A stretch of DNA of 64,000 nt from Cryptomeria japonica (GCF_030272615.1 NC_081407.1:99245897-99309896), one strand, 5' to 3'. Positions 35,041 through 47,247 are shown, counted from the stretch's first letter. Notes: generated by a model from the letters alone, not told the origin. Numbers and translations: made by a program.

Positions 35041-36253
35041 CAAATTGCTTCCTATTAATCAATTAAATCTCAAAGAATTTAACCATGATGCATGTTGTTT
35101 TATGGTGACATTTTTAGGAAAATGCATTACATATGTGGATCACATAAAGCTTTTGAAGATCACAATCCTGGAGATGCTAATGAAAAACCTTACACTTGTA
35201 CCTCTCTTATCAATGATCTCATGTGATTGAAGAAAGAGATAATAATCCTACCAACGAACTCTCTAATTAACAACAAACATTGAAGAGGAACATGACACCT
35301 TCTTCTTACACAGATACGCTAGTGCAAGGGGGGCAAGGTCAAAATATTAGTGTTTCAATCTCTCTAGATCCCCATTATTCTCCTAAAGCTTATCTTAACC
35401 ATCAAAACATTTGTAGAGAAGATGATGTTATGCATTTTATTCATGATCTATCTCCCCACATAACATTAATTTAAGATGAGCCCTTAGATGACAAGGATCT
35501 TCCTTCCCAACCTATCAAAGAGGATATATGCATGATGATATAAAGGAGAATCTCCCTATAACGAATATTCCTTCTTCATCTACTTCTCTCTTTGTTCCTT
35601 CTAGATAATATCAAAATAAGGTTTTAGAGGTCAAGGACTTGGAAAATTTGAACAAGGAATCAAAGTCCCAATAAACCCTCCTACACAATCTGGTACCAAA
35701 GGTCTAGGACATTCTCATCAATCACATATGGATGATCTCCTTAGAATTCAAAACTTTAACGAGTATCTTGCAAGATGTAAAACTTATCCTCCATCTAAAG
35801 GTGCTTCTTTCTTAAACACTCCTTTTTGTTCATATCATCAAACTCATGACCATCATGCTAAATGATTGTCTGGATTTCCAAAAAAGTATGCAAGAAATAG
35901 TTGATAATAGAATTATTAAAATCATAAATGACAATCCATCTTCTTCTAACAACCCTTTTCCTACATCTCAAGACACAAGACCTAACCCCATTGATGACCA
36001 AGAGAAATTATCTACTAGAATGTTTTGGAGATTGAAGTATGATAAGAATGTTGTTTTTCCTTTCATTAGACTTAATTACAATTATAAGCATAAGAAAGGT
36101 GATGCACATTGCCTTCTTCATCGTAGTTATTCTCATTCTCTTGGAAAATGTAACTTAGTATTTAAAACATTTGTTCAAGACCTATATGATAGAGCTCACA
36201 TAGCTCTTGCAACTGATCTTGCACTCTTCCTTGGTGAAGAGGTAGTGCCTTAG
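35040..36253 (+). pseudogene. gag-like remnant in the LARD element
   Basis: Pieces in more than one frame look gag-like. A stretch near 35110-35180 resembles DHIKAFEDHNPGDANEK (capsid-type). The open frame 35846-36253 encodes FWRLKYDKNVVFPFIRL and then HCLLHRSYSHSLGKC with VQDLYDR. It resembles the region of some plant gypsy Gag proteins that holds a degenerate zinc-finger (CX2HX6HX4C-like) before a VQDLIDRG-type motif. The frames are broken. The family match is from memory and weak. Confidence 0.45.
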
Positions 36254-38400
36254 CACTCCGTTCACCCTTCATGTTGCTCCTCACCCTATGACACCAGTAG
36301 TTAACTTCATTGGGGTCTCTTTGTCACAAGGGGTGATTCTTTTTCAATTACAATAATCTTTGGGTAGCAACATAATTCATTCTTGCCTCTATGCTTAGGG
36401 GGAAAGAATCTTATCCTATTTCTTCTTGTTGTCTAAGGTTTCATTGTTCCCTTTAGGGGTTGTATTTTTCATTCTTTGATATCATTTCTTGCATCGAATG
36501 ATATGCCCCTTGTGATTAATCTCTCCTTAAGGGCGTTTGTGATTCTTCATCTAATTCTTTGTTTATCTTTGAAGATTACCTCTTCTTTAGAGTAACATTT
36601 TGCATACATTGATGTCTTTTCTTGCATTGAATATCCTTTCATGTGAGTACATTGTGCATTTTATTTTATGTGGCTCGCCCCTCTACCCCCATAGAATTGG
36701 GCAGGGGCTAGTACTAGTGGTTCGAGCACTGGTTCACCTGAATAAAAAATGCTACTAATGAAAACTGCAAGGCGGAGGTGCTGTGCAATATATCCTTAGA
36801 GGTTGTATAGTTCTTCTAATTGTCACTATGCTTAGGGGGCATTGATCTTTCCTATCCTTTCTAAGGATCCACTTTTCCCTTTTTGAGTGGTGTTTGCTTA
36901 TGATTTGATGTCATTCCTTGTGTGAAGTTGTTGTTTGATCAAGGATTCTCTCTTATACAAGAGGTGTGTATCCTTGATTACAACCTATTTTTCAATTGAC
37001 CATGTGTATCTATTATAAAGGAACCCCTCACTTTGGACCAAAAGTGTGTCATCCTTCATCAAGAATCCCTTTCACCTAGCAATAGGAGGAAGGTAGGCAT
37101 TCTTGTTTTCCTTCCCTTCTTCTGGTAGAATATGTTGTGTTTGTTTAAGAAAACCCTCTTGGAGGTAGATGTCTTTTGAGTAAATATATCTTCTCCTCCA
37201 AGGATCCTCTTTACACTTGTTTCAAGATATCTCTTTTTCAATTATCTTATCCTTTCTTGTCAGAGAATTACCTCTTTAGCTTGGATTTATGACCATTGTT
37301 GCCTAAAGGATATCTCCTAGGTGTTGAAGGTGGGTATCCTTGTTTCTAGCTTCCTTAAGACATCAACATAGACCTATGTTTGTATGTTGACATCTTAAGG
37401 AGGGGCATACATATCGCCCTCTTTGTACTATATTTTTGCATGTCTTAAACGTGGTGTTCGTTCTCAAACCCAAAGAAAACAAACTCTTACACAAGATGCT
37501 TCATACCCAAAACCAGACACAACATTTATATATGCCTTATACAAGGTGCAAATTTTTGAAACCAAAGAAAATGGACTCTTACATGAGATGTCCTCGAAAC
37601 CAGGCATATATTTGTCTTACATGGGGTTGCACATTCTAGAAACTAGAGCAAACAAACTCTTACACAAAATGTTCCTGATACCGAACACACATATGCATTT
37701 TAATTTCATGGCTTACATAGGTTGTTGCATACTCGAAACCAAAGAAAACAAACTCTTATATGAGATGCTTAACACCTAAAAACAAACATCACTTGCACAC
37801 ACAACAGGGTGAATGGAACTAGAAAAACAAAACTAGATTATTCCTACTCTCTTCCCCAACATGGATCACCTAGAAAAACACATCTAGAATGTGTACCATG
37901 TCTTCTCTCGTTCTTCTTCTCATGAATCACCTAGAAAAACACATCTTCAATGTGTATCCATGCTCTCCCCTTTCTTCTTATGAGCTCATAACTTTGTAAT
38001 TTGTAGTTCATGGATGATTCATTCTCTTGCTCTTTTTGTGTGATCACTTTTGTTCTTGAGATGGTATTTTCAAGAATTATATTAGTGGTTGAGACATCTT
38101 GATATTTATGTCTCTTCGGCTAGTTGACTTGAGGTCTTATTTTTGGTTTTTAGCTTTTGCATGTTGTGTGTCTTTTTGCCTTTTCTATTTGTTTGCTTTT
38201 TGTTTTTGTCTTGTTTTGTGCTCCCTTGCATATCATTGTGTGAGTTAAGGTATTAAGATCGGGGGCTTGGTTCCTTGAAATTAGTGATGTCTTATACTCC
38301 TTGTGAGTGTGCTCCTAATTGCTCCTCTCTTTCATCTCTTTCATCTACTTTACCAAGAGTATTTGTATAGGCTCATACTCCTATTAAAGTGGGGGCTAAA
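36254..38400. other. LARD-like element, 3' non-coding interior with short repeats
   Basis: I see no pol domains. It holds four imperfect copies of a unit with AAACCAAAGAAAACAAACTC.TACA.AAGATG at about 37467, 37555, 37637 and 37733 (spacing 80-96 bp). Two copies of CACCTAGAAAAACACATCT lie at about 37868 and 37928. The polypurine-like AAAGTGGGGGCTAAA (38386-38400) ends it. Confidence 0.7.
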
Positions 38401-39590
38401 TATCGTGTCATAAATTGTCACCAGGCCAATTTACACCTCGTGTTTGTACCCCTACTTTAACACGTCCTATCCTCATCACCTATCTAGGTCTTTTTTGAGC
38501 CTATTCTCCAGTTATGATGCCAAGTGCACACATTGGTGGGTCCCCTCATAAGGTACCCTTCTCCCTGAAACCAAATTTTGATCTGTTATGTAGAAGGACC
38601 ATGGTGCTTAGTGTCATGGTCCCTCTCAATGGGGCCCAAATTTGAATTGGGGTAGGAGTGGTATTTTCCTGATAGGAATTGATCCACATGGCTCCGCATG
38701 ACCGTTGGAGGTTGGCCTAATCGGTAATTTACCTAGAAACCCCTATATAAATACATTTGATCAACCTAATTTCATCTAAGACTTTAAGAAATCAATTCCT
38801 AGCATCCTTGTATCTATGAAGCATTCATTATAAAGCATTTTTAGAGATATTCATGGCTATATATTCCTCATTCAATCATTGTGGAGCAAAATTACATCAT
38901 TCATATGCAAGCATGCATGTATGATTAGGGTTTTGTTATGTTTATGCCATTTCATACATTATATGTGATTACATTCAAAGAAGCAAAGCATCATCATGAA
39001 CAATTGTAGATCTAAGGTATATCTTTCCACTATTTATTTTAGCATTTGCATTATTTCATTCAAGGTTAATTGTTAAATTGGGTTTTGACTCAAGCAAACC
39101 CCTATTGCCAACAGTTTCCCCTCTTTTCACTATGTGTAGAAATAGGTACAAAGTTGTGTTACAGAGGATCGACAGCATTCACAAAGATGAATAGGTTCAC
39201 CTTTTGACAATAGAAAGTTCGGAGGACCAGGGCAACCATCATCATGGTTCCAACAATGTAGGCTAAATTTATGGGAGCATGTCTGATTCATATTCCTTTG
39301 ATCAGATCCAGGTTTGTGGCTTCGTACGATAACTATAGCTCATTGTTTATGCCCAATCTCTTCAATATTCACTCATTTACCCTAATTTCAACATTTTCAC
39401 AATTCAACTTAGATAGAGGGAATAAAATCCTAACCCTAAGTGGAACCTAATTAGTATTTCAAAGTTTTCTTCCCAAGAGGGATTAAACCTAGATCTATTA
39501 GGTCCATCCTTCTTTCAATGTAATGGTCCTTTAAGCAAAATTAGTGGTTTTATTATATTTTATGGTGAAACCCTACTTTTCACCATTACA
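38401..39590 (+). repeat. LARD-like element 3' LTR
   Basis: Partner of 32108-33348, ending TTTTCACCATTACA. It is 1190 bp against 1241 bp, and visibly diverged. Confidence 0.8.
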
Positions 39591-40037
39591 ATATGTATCA
39601 AGAAACTATTGAAGTTGATGCTCTTTGATTTTTACTATTTTCTTGTTGACTAAGAATTTGCAACACAATTAATTCATATAGTTTGTAAGGTTCTAATTCG
39701 TAGTTGGTGTTTAATCGATTTTTAAGTAAACATTGTAATCAATCGGGGAGACAACTCATACATTGTAATTAAATTTTTTGATTCTGAACAATGCTTCAAT
39801 TTTCTTGGCATTATGAATATTGAATTGTTAATAATGAATCGCTAGTCTACATTTATTTGTATCCACTATCATTTGTAAATTTAAAGGTTTATGATGCCAT
39901 GTTATTGTAATTGATTATTTTGTTCACTACGTTGTTTCGATGTACATGGCCTATGCTCACTTCATAGAGGAAAACTAACATTGCAAGAAATAATTTGTAC
40001 CATTTTGAAATGTTAAACATGAATTGCCTTGCCGGGG

Positions 40038-40394
40038 ATGGAGGGAAATTTGAATTCTGCGAATGGAGGGAAAAGCGTGGCTGGTTTGTCCTTTGGTTCT
40101 ACAACCTTTGCAACTCAAGGACAACTTGTCTCTTTGGGATCTACGGGGGATGATGAGGATGGTCGAAAGGATGGGGACCCACAACATCGAGACCCTCCTC
40201 TTGACTTTAAAATTTTTTAAGATTGTACAAAGGTGGCTCACGAGATCTTGAACGCTGAGCAGGAAAAGACGGCTGGAGACAAGGTGCTCAAATCTTGGAA
40301 CAGTTTCTTTGCAAACAAGCCTACTGGTAAATCTACCTTTCCCTTTGTGGAAGACATTTTTGATAGAAAGGTAGGCAGCTTAGCTATTTCTTAA
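40038..40394 (+). pseudogene. possible LINE ORF1 N-terminal fragment
   Basis: An ATG at 40038 opens a frame that continues to 40394 with a single TAA at 40218-40220. The first part is Gly/Ser/Thr/Asp-rich and less AT-rich than its surroundings. The second has LKSWNSFFANKPTGKSTFPF followed by VEDIFDRKVGSLAIS. That style resembles the start of ORF1 in gymnosperm LINEs, where a short W..F/FP...I.D motif precedes an RNA-binding domain. It ends abruptly, with no ORF2 nearby. It could instead be an exon of an unknown gene. Identification is weak. Confidence 0.35.
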
Positions 40395-40479
40395 AAGTTG
40401 ATAATTTACTTCAACAAAAATAAATTTACATTAGTAAATATAGAAAAGTAGATAGTTTTGTGGGTATGATAGTAAAGCA

Positions 40480-41148
40480 TTAGCACAAATAGAGAGTAAA
40501 GCTAGAGTGGCTTACTAGGAAGATGTTGTAAAAGGAAGGAGATGGAACGTTGACATTTTCATTTGGAGACTTTGGTTGTATAGCATATGTGGATACTAGA
40601 GATATAGCAAGTGCTTGAGGAAGAATATGTGTATATAAAAACACAAGTGTTTTAAAGACATTTGAGAGCCTGAAAGCTTGTAGGGCATGTGTAAAAACTA
40701 GTTGACAATTATTGATGATATCCATTTGTAGAGCTCTGTATACACAAGAAGTTGCATCACATTCTTTTAGCATGTCATGGGAGAATAGGCCACACACAAG
40801 TGCATCACCTTGTGTTGCATCATAAGAAGTAATAACTTCAATATAACTAGCTGATCAAACAAAATAATATTTGATATATGCATGTACTAAATTCTCAATG
40901 ATTTTTAAATTATGGACCAATTCCATGTGATTTGATAAGAAGCACGATGTCACTTCACAATAGTAGATTATGCTAGAGCAATTATTAATAAAGTCTTCAC
41001 ATAATATGAACTTGAAGGATTGTTTAACACATGGATAACCAGTAGAGAAATTGTGCGCAAGTGTGGTAGAATTAATTGGCCCTGGAATGGGACAGTCCCA
41101 CTTTTGTGGTGGAATGTAGATACGCTTATTTGTTGCTACCTTGCACAT
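40480..41148 (-). pseudogene. unrecognised minus-strand coding-like block
   Basis: Two adjacent minus-strand open stretches, 41148-40855 (97 codons) and 40797-40480 (105 codons), have plausible amino-acid composition. The first includes WDCPIPGPINST and several Cys; the second VCGLFSHDMLKECDATSCVY. A stop and frame change separate them. I do not recognise the protein. They might be exon pieces of a gene, an old transposon protein or chance. No intron signals are clear. Confidence 0.25.
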
Positions 41149-41625
41149 TCTAAACTATAGTTGGAATTAAATGTTAAAAATTTATGCAATTGATACTAGT
41201 CAATATTAGATTCTGATGAATGGTAATTACAAATTTCAAAGCCATTTTATAAAAGAGCAAATATAGATGCATTTCAATGTAAATGAAAAACATAGAATGT
41301 AACTATAAGTAAGTACAAATAATATAATAGATTACAAGAATATAGGTTCATTATAAGTTTGTTTCATAATTGTCATTATTCAAAATATCAATGTCATAGT
41401 ACTTTTATCATTGTCACTTCTATATAGAAAATAGTCAAACACCAAACAAATAGAAAATGAGTATTATGCTACTCATGGCCAATATTATAAAATGGGAAGT
41501 ATTCTTCACCAGAATTAGCAATGTAATAAGCATAATCATTTTAAGTATAGATATTGTAAATCCTATTTGGATCACGTGGTCATACTCACTAGGCAATGAC
41601 ACTTTTATTGCAATATAATTTGCTC

Positions 41626-41935
41626 ACCTCGATGTATCAATCTGCTCCAAAACATATGCTAGAAAATATCATCAATCTAAGCATAGATTTCAAAATACTT
41701 CACTTAATAGGAACTTAGTAATTGTCAAGCACTGCATTATCTAGACTTTCAAAATAATGACTTATTGGCCACTAAAATGCATCTTGATGTACTAATATGC
41801 TAAAAAACATATGCTACAAAATGTCATTAATTTAAGCATACATTTTAAAATACTTCACTCAATAGGAACTTACTAATTACCAAGCACTATATTATCTAGA
41901 ATTTTTGAATAATGACTTATTGGCCACTGAAATCC
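41626..41935 (+). repeat. tandem duplication, period 155 bp
   Basis: Copy one (41626-41780) and copy two (41781-41935) share AACATATGCTA.AAAAT, TTCAAAATACTTCACT, AATAGGAACTTA and TAATGACTTATTGGCCACT. Moderately diverged. Confidence 0.9.
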
Positions 41936-43099
41936 ATTGATTTGATGATGGTTAAAAGTTTGTAGAACAAGAAAAGAAAAATTTGTAAAATCCACAAATC
42001 GAATCATTGAACAAGATAAATGAACAAATGAGTCAAATCAGAGCTATATAAAAGAATCATGATATACGAGTAAATATTCAAAAATATTTTGGTCTTCTCA
42101 ATGTAACTTTGCAAGCCTCATGCAAACTACAAAGTGCTTAAAGAGTAACTTGTACATATTCTCTAAGTTTTCTAGATTACTAGTGCTCTTCATATATCTT
42201 TTTAGCTTAACACCCTAAAAAACCACAGGGTGGTGTAAACTTTTGCATAATTTTCCTTTGCACCTCATTGCAAGCTCTATACTTTGTTCTATTTTTTGAA
42301 GTCTATCCTTTAGTTTTTGCACCTCGACTACAATCTAGGAATAAATTTCACAATGTGGTTGTTCTGTGATAGTCCCACTAGGCACTTTCCCGACGAAAAA
42401 ATTACAGATAGTAGAGAGGTTTTTAGTGAAATCTTTAGTGTCCAAATGGTCACTATTAGACATGTGCTTCATATTTTAATTAGAATCAAGTGGTTCATCA
42501 TGTCGAAGAAGATGTTATCTTTAGAGAACATAAGGGGAGGCAGAACAAAACTTTCAACAGGTTTTGCATTGTCTACAATACATTATCGAAGAAACTTAAT
42601 AGTAGACTAAATATTTTTGTAATGCCAATAAGATCCAAATACTCATTGACATAATCTATTGGTTTGTACTCATATTATAGTTAATTTTTATAGATAAAAT
42701 ATGCAAGCATGAGATAGCTTTTAAGTTCACATCGTTGATTTCGTTCATGGATAGAAAATCCAACTGTGTATCTAGAAACTTCTCTATAATTGAAGTTGAA
42801 GTTTAGATGCAATATTATTAGCATTGTACGAAAAAGTAGTTGCATTGAGAGCTAATGCAATTTGCATCATTCTTTTTACTTTCTTCATTAGGCTAATCGT
42901 GTTCAGAAAGTGGAAAGTATTCTTGGACTATTTGATCCAATAAACTTGTACCTAGATAAGTATCCTCTGTAGCAACTTCTTTGACTTTGGGTATTAATGC
43001 ATCGGATGCAAGTGGATCACAAAAAGAAGTTGACAATATGCAAGCAGGATTTTCAAACAATTGAGTAAGTCAATCACTCCCAATGTGATTGGGCAAAGT

Positions 43100-43189
43100 T
43101 GTTGGAGTTGAGAAAAACAACACCACAGGAGCCTAAAGATCTTCTGCAAGCTAAAACAATATGTCACAAGGAGAAGCAATGAAGCAAAG
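43100..43189 (-). repeat. left LTR of inverted copia, outer piece
   Basis: Begins TGTTGGAGTTGAG (reverse complement of CTCAACTCCAACA). It continues to CAAAG at 43185-43189, where the nested element entered. The remainder is at 48236-48515. Confidence 0.92.
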
Positions 43190-44604
43190 TGAAAGATCCC
43201 TGATGGATCTCTTTTACTAATCTGCTGTAATTTTTATTATTTTAAATTGATTTTTCCTGCTTATTAATATTTTCTTTCAGAAATAGACAGAAGTTGCAGA
43301 AGGGTTGGATTCTTTTTGTATTTTGATAATTTTTCAACAAGTAAATAATGAAGTACAAGTACATGAACAAAGTACTGAAAATGAAGTTCATATACAACCA
43401 AAACAAATTCGATTCAGGGTAGATTTCTGGATATAAAATCAAATATTTGACTAGATGAAGATTTCCAATAATTCAGGAAGATTACAATCAGGAATAATCC
43501 CAACCTGAATGCTGAAAGAGTAACATAACTAGGAATGAAGTTGTGGCAAGATTCCAGCCCTCCAAGTGCTGCACATGGGAAGGAAAGTGGCTGCCAGGTA
43601 CAGCCGTACGACTGCCAAATACACCCAACTGGTTAGAAACCCCAAACCCCAGGCTGAACTCTGTCAGAATCGCTGAACCTCCAGAAAGAATGTCGTACAA
43701 TCTCCAAGATGCTAATAGCTGCAAGCAAATCTAAACCACTGTATTGGGGGCTACGTCCCAAACAGGCAAGGCATTGGGGTTGGCGTCCCAAATGTTGAAA
43801 AGCTCTTCCAGAGCCAAATCTCAAATCCAAGATGTAAAATGTGTAAAAGATAATAAGAATTGGGTCTCGACTTCCTTATAACACCTTCCCACTTAGCTTG
43901 AACCCTAAAAGTGACTCAATGGGGCGTTTAGGGTTAAAATGTTATATTTCTCATTTTAAGTTGCCAAGTGCATAGAAAATGACCTTTTTTCAAATATAAA
44001 GAAATCCGTTCACCTAAAGGATTTGAGTCAAAAGAGAAATATTTAGAAAAGTCCAATACCTTTCCAACGAGCTATTACACCAAGGGATACGCATCCAGAT
44101 GAGGCCAAAAACCCCTTATTACTCCAAAATGGCTATAAACATAGCCTTATTTAAATAATTAAATGCTAACTTAGGAAATATTTAAATATATTAAAAATAT
44201 ATCCCAAATAGCTATAGAAGGCTCAAATGACTCCAAAAGCCTGAAACGGAACCTGCCATCTGTCTGTGACTGAAGTCGGAAATCATGGATCAACTGGCAG
44301 TCTCATCCCTGAAATCTAGGGATGCTCCTAGAAACTAGGAAACACACCCAAATCTCCTGAAACTAAAACCATCAAAAAGGTCATGAATAACCTCACGACT
44401 GGCAATTGTCATGACCTCCTAAAATTTAGGGATACCCCTAAAATCTAGGAACTGCTCCAAACTGGCTCCAAATTGCCTGTAAAGCCAAAATCCAATCACT
44501 ATATGCACTGAATGAGTCCCAATCAACCTTTGCTAGCCTACGAGACTCCAATGATAGGCCAACTCCTCTATCTCTGATGTCCGCCCTAGAAAGGGGACAT
44601 GACA
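43190..44604 (-). repeat. novel-ORF element 3' LTR (1415 bp)
   Basis: Plus-strand ends are TGAAAGATCCC and GGGGACATGACA. Compared with the 5' LTR it has about 520 extra bases (43763-44282). The rest is nearly the same sequence. Confidence 0.92.
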
Positions 44605-44619
44605 AGCCTCCCCTCTCGG
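44605..44619 (-). other. polypurine tract of novel-ORF element
   Basis: On the minus strand this reads GAGAGGGGAGGCT directly before the 3' LTR start TGTCATGTCC. It is the expected plus-strand primer. Confidence 0.82.
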
Positions 44620-44798
44620 AGTTGCTTGCCCACAAGCAACTGAAACACCAATCCTCCACCATCCCAAATAAGACGTAAACAAATCATTGCATGTAACTGT
44701 TGCTCATCTCTTATATAAACAACATGCAATACCTCGGTCTGGAATGGCTCCTCAAAACGCTGAAGCACCTGTGCTGTCAAATCAAGACTGCCTGGGTC

Positions 44799-45314
44799 CT
44801 AGAGCGAAGCATAGCTCCCGCTGAATACCTCAAGTGAGCAATGGAAAACTATATCGTCTCCATAGATCAAATATCCATAAATGCCAAGACCACTAGTGTG
44901 TTTGTGATCACTAACATGCATAACATCCGTCATAATATCCAACGAATGACAATCCATGGAAGACCCTTTGTGATCTGACCCCATCTGACACAAGTGACAC
45001 ACAACTGCCACACACTGCTGCTGATGTGCCGGAAGATCTAATGCCAACTCACTAGACAATATATAATACTGACTAAAATCATCATTGTCCAGGCTGCCAT
45101 CTAAAACTATGTAATCACCAACCAGCAATGAAACAATCACCCTGTCTAGAGAATCAGGTGAAACTGCCACATCAACTGGCTCAAAGTACTCACTAGGAGT
45201 AACATCACATAACTCATCCACGTCAGCTATCTGATGACAATCAACCTGTGGATCAACTGTCATCCCACTCTGCTTGATAAACCGAGATGGATAGTGGGTA
45301 AACTCCAGCTCCAT
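44799..45314 (-). CDS. unknown protein, second frame of the novel-ORF element
   Basis: A 171-codon open frame on the minus strand, overlapping the end of the upstream frame (45253) by 62 bases in a different frame. This suggests one original long frame with a late indel. It includes VIVSLLVGDYIVLDGSL and later GIYGYLIYGDDIVFHCSL, which echo segments of the upstream frame (for example LLIGDLVFLDVTVG). His- and Cys-containing stretches are frequent but no zinc finger pattern is obvious. Function is unknown. Not gag, not pol as far as I can see. Confidence 0.55.
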   Translation of the reverse strand: MELEFTHYPSRFIKQSGMTVDPQVDCHQIADVDELCDVTPSEYFEPVDVAVSPDSLDRVIVSLLVGDYIVLDGSLDNDDFSQYYILSSELALDLPAHQQQCVAVVCHLCQMGSDHKGSSMDCHSLDIMTDVMHVSDHKHTSGLGIYGYLIYGDDIVFHCSLEVFSGSYASL

Positions 45315-47247
45315 CCTCGTGATATTCTAAACATACTGTCCAAGTGTCAACAACCACTGTACACCCACGACTACAACTATACATCTGAAGTGAAACAACC
45401 CATGTAGGATCCACGAAAGAAAAGGTACTACACATGTCTATACCATGGTCCCACACAAACCACCTGTAGGACATAAACTGCTCTTGCTGCTCTCCTCTGA
45501 TATAAGTGCCATATAATCTTAATATCTGAAGCAACATACTATAATCCCTATAAGATGTTGTATCGAGTGAATCAACACCTAGATCCCAAATAAAACTAAA
45601 TCCACATCCATTTGTCATGAAGAGACAATGATAGTAAGAGGCATCCTCGATGCCGTGTCTCTCTACAGCCATTGTGAAACCATAAATACCACAAATCTTC
45701 AATGTTGAAATGGACCCATCAATAAGACAATTTCCAACAAGCAAAGTGTGATGGAAACCTCTCCAAAACCTTTGATCAGCGGCTGCAACTTGCCCAATTT
45801 CTCCACAAGTTAGTATGTCTTCATTGGAGGATGGCAAATAAATATATTGTTTAGCCATGCACCAAATATAGTCTCTTACATGCTGATCTCCATAGCCCAC
45901 TGTCACATCTAAGAAAACTAAGTCACCAATTAATAAGTACATCGTTGCCCTATCATATGAAAGAGGTGACAAGTCCACAAATGAATAGTAGATGTTTTTG
46001 TTCTGCAACATGGATAAACCTTCAGTGGCTGGTCCACTATGAATGCCACCTAACAACTCATAAACTTCACACCTAGTCTTCCCAACTTGAATGTTCTCAA
46101 TGCAAGGTTTCAAATTTGACTCATTAGATGAAGGAGAATTGCTGATCAAACTCAGAAAATCAAACTAATTTCTATTTCCATTCAATATATCTTCGCTGTC
46201 CTTTTCTTCCCTTGGAAGAAATAAAGATCTAATGGATGATTCTCTTTGTATCCTTGCATCATCTAACTGATTGTGACGCTCTTTGACTCTTTGGAGGTGG
46301 TGTCTTGCTTGGGCAGCAAGCATTTTTGCTTGGGTAGCTCTATGTAACCAATCTTCGTTCAACTTTTGGCAATGTTTTATACCAACTGCCCCAAAGTACA
46401 CAAAATCAAACTTATGGTGAGTTGTATTATTTGCATCAGCATAACCCATGCTTGTACCATAAGCACCCGCAAATGTAGAATGCAAATCTTTATTCTCTTC
46501 ATGACCAAAGGCTGTCATATCTTGAGGAAGAGAAGTTACGTCATTGCTATTATGGACTTCAGAATTATGATCATACCGTGGTGACAAATCTTTGGATTCA
46601 CTACACACCATTAAATTTCAACTTTCCTCGTGGTCTTCCCAAATGAGAAGAGGAAGTAGTGTGACAAATGAATCCAAACTTACGCTGTCCATTTCAACCT
46701 CATGTTCTTCATCAATTGCTGATTCAAAATCAGTCTTTGGGCAATCTGAAAACTCATCAAATCCCTCATGAATGTCTTGTGTATTGCTTGAAGTTACAAA
46801 CTCTTCCTTCACATCTTCAACCAAAAATGATGGGACAACGTTGTAACCAACCAAAGAGGCACCAATTGGATCTACATGTCTCTCAAAATCTTCAAATAGT
46901 TTCCTACCAATCTCACTGGTAAACATCATATCTGCTCCTCTTCCTTTGCTTCCCTTGCTCTCAATTGACTCTTGTTTTGTTCTTGGTTGATGATGTGGAC
47001 TTGAAAACATCAAGTCATCTTCAACTGGTAGACCCATGAACTATGTGAAGGAAAGCTGGTCACGCATCTTTTTAGGAAGAGAGAAATACTTATCATAGTT
47101 GTTCATAACTGTATCATTGAATGTCTTGGCAGGAGACCTTCTCCTTATACTTGTTGAATGAGTTGTACCCTTAGACTGTCTGGAACTCCTTGAAGGTGTT
47201 TGTTCAAATTCTTTCCCTGCTTGTTTATTTCTAAACAACCCTATCAT
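45253..47247 (-). pseudogene. long unknown ORF of the novel element, interrupted by three stops
   Basis: From the ATG at 47247 (MIGLFRNKQAGKEF) the frame runs to about 45253 with three in-frame stops (47041, 46618 and 46165, left-most bases) and no frameshift. Its features: a basic Ser/Arg-rich N-terminus (SRSSRQSKG), an acidic middle with VEDVKEEF and DEEHEVEMDS, then a helical QAKMLAAQARHHLQRVKERH. The C-terminal half is built of similar blocks such as MYLLIGDLVFLDVTV and TLLVGNCLIDGS. The block pattern LL.GD...LDGS..., repeated at least three times, suggests an internally duplicated beta-rich domain. I do not recognise the family. It may be a captured host gene or an LTR element-specific protein. 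Confidence 0.6.

Larger units (their letters stand above)
32108..39590 (+). mobile_element. pol-less LTR retrotransposon (LARD-like)
   Basis: Two similar terminal blocks, 32108-33348 and 38401-39590, have equivalent landmarks: TGTCACC..GCGAATTTACACCT-type start, TCATTCAATCA, AGAGGGATTAA and TTATATTTTATGGTGAAA near the end. A primer-site-like sequence follows the first and a G-rich tract (AAAGTGGGGGCTAAA) precedes the second. The interior has gag-like fragments but no protease, RT or integrase that I can recognise. Flanking ATCTG and ATATG could be a diverged 5-bp duplication. Likely a Ty3/gypsy derivative, but I cannot be sure. Confidence 0.8.
39591..43099. other. mostly gene-less AT-rich region
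   Basis: Apart from three features listed separately (40038-40394, 40480-41148 and the 41626-41935 duplication) I see no coding or structured signal. The left 400 bases may be the displaced right part of the Helentron-like element if the LARD inserted into it, but translation there is too decayed to tell. Confidence 0.4.

Noticed and set aside
36660-36780. A tRNA-like GGTTCGAGCACTGGTTC segment
   Set aside because: I could not fold a cloverleaf with an acceptor stem and anticodon arm around it.
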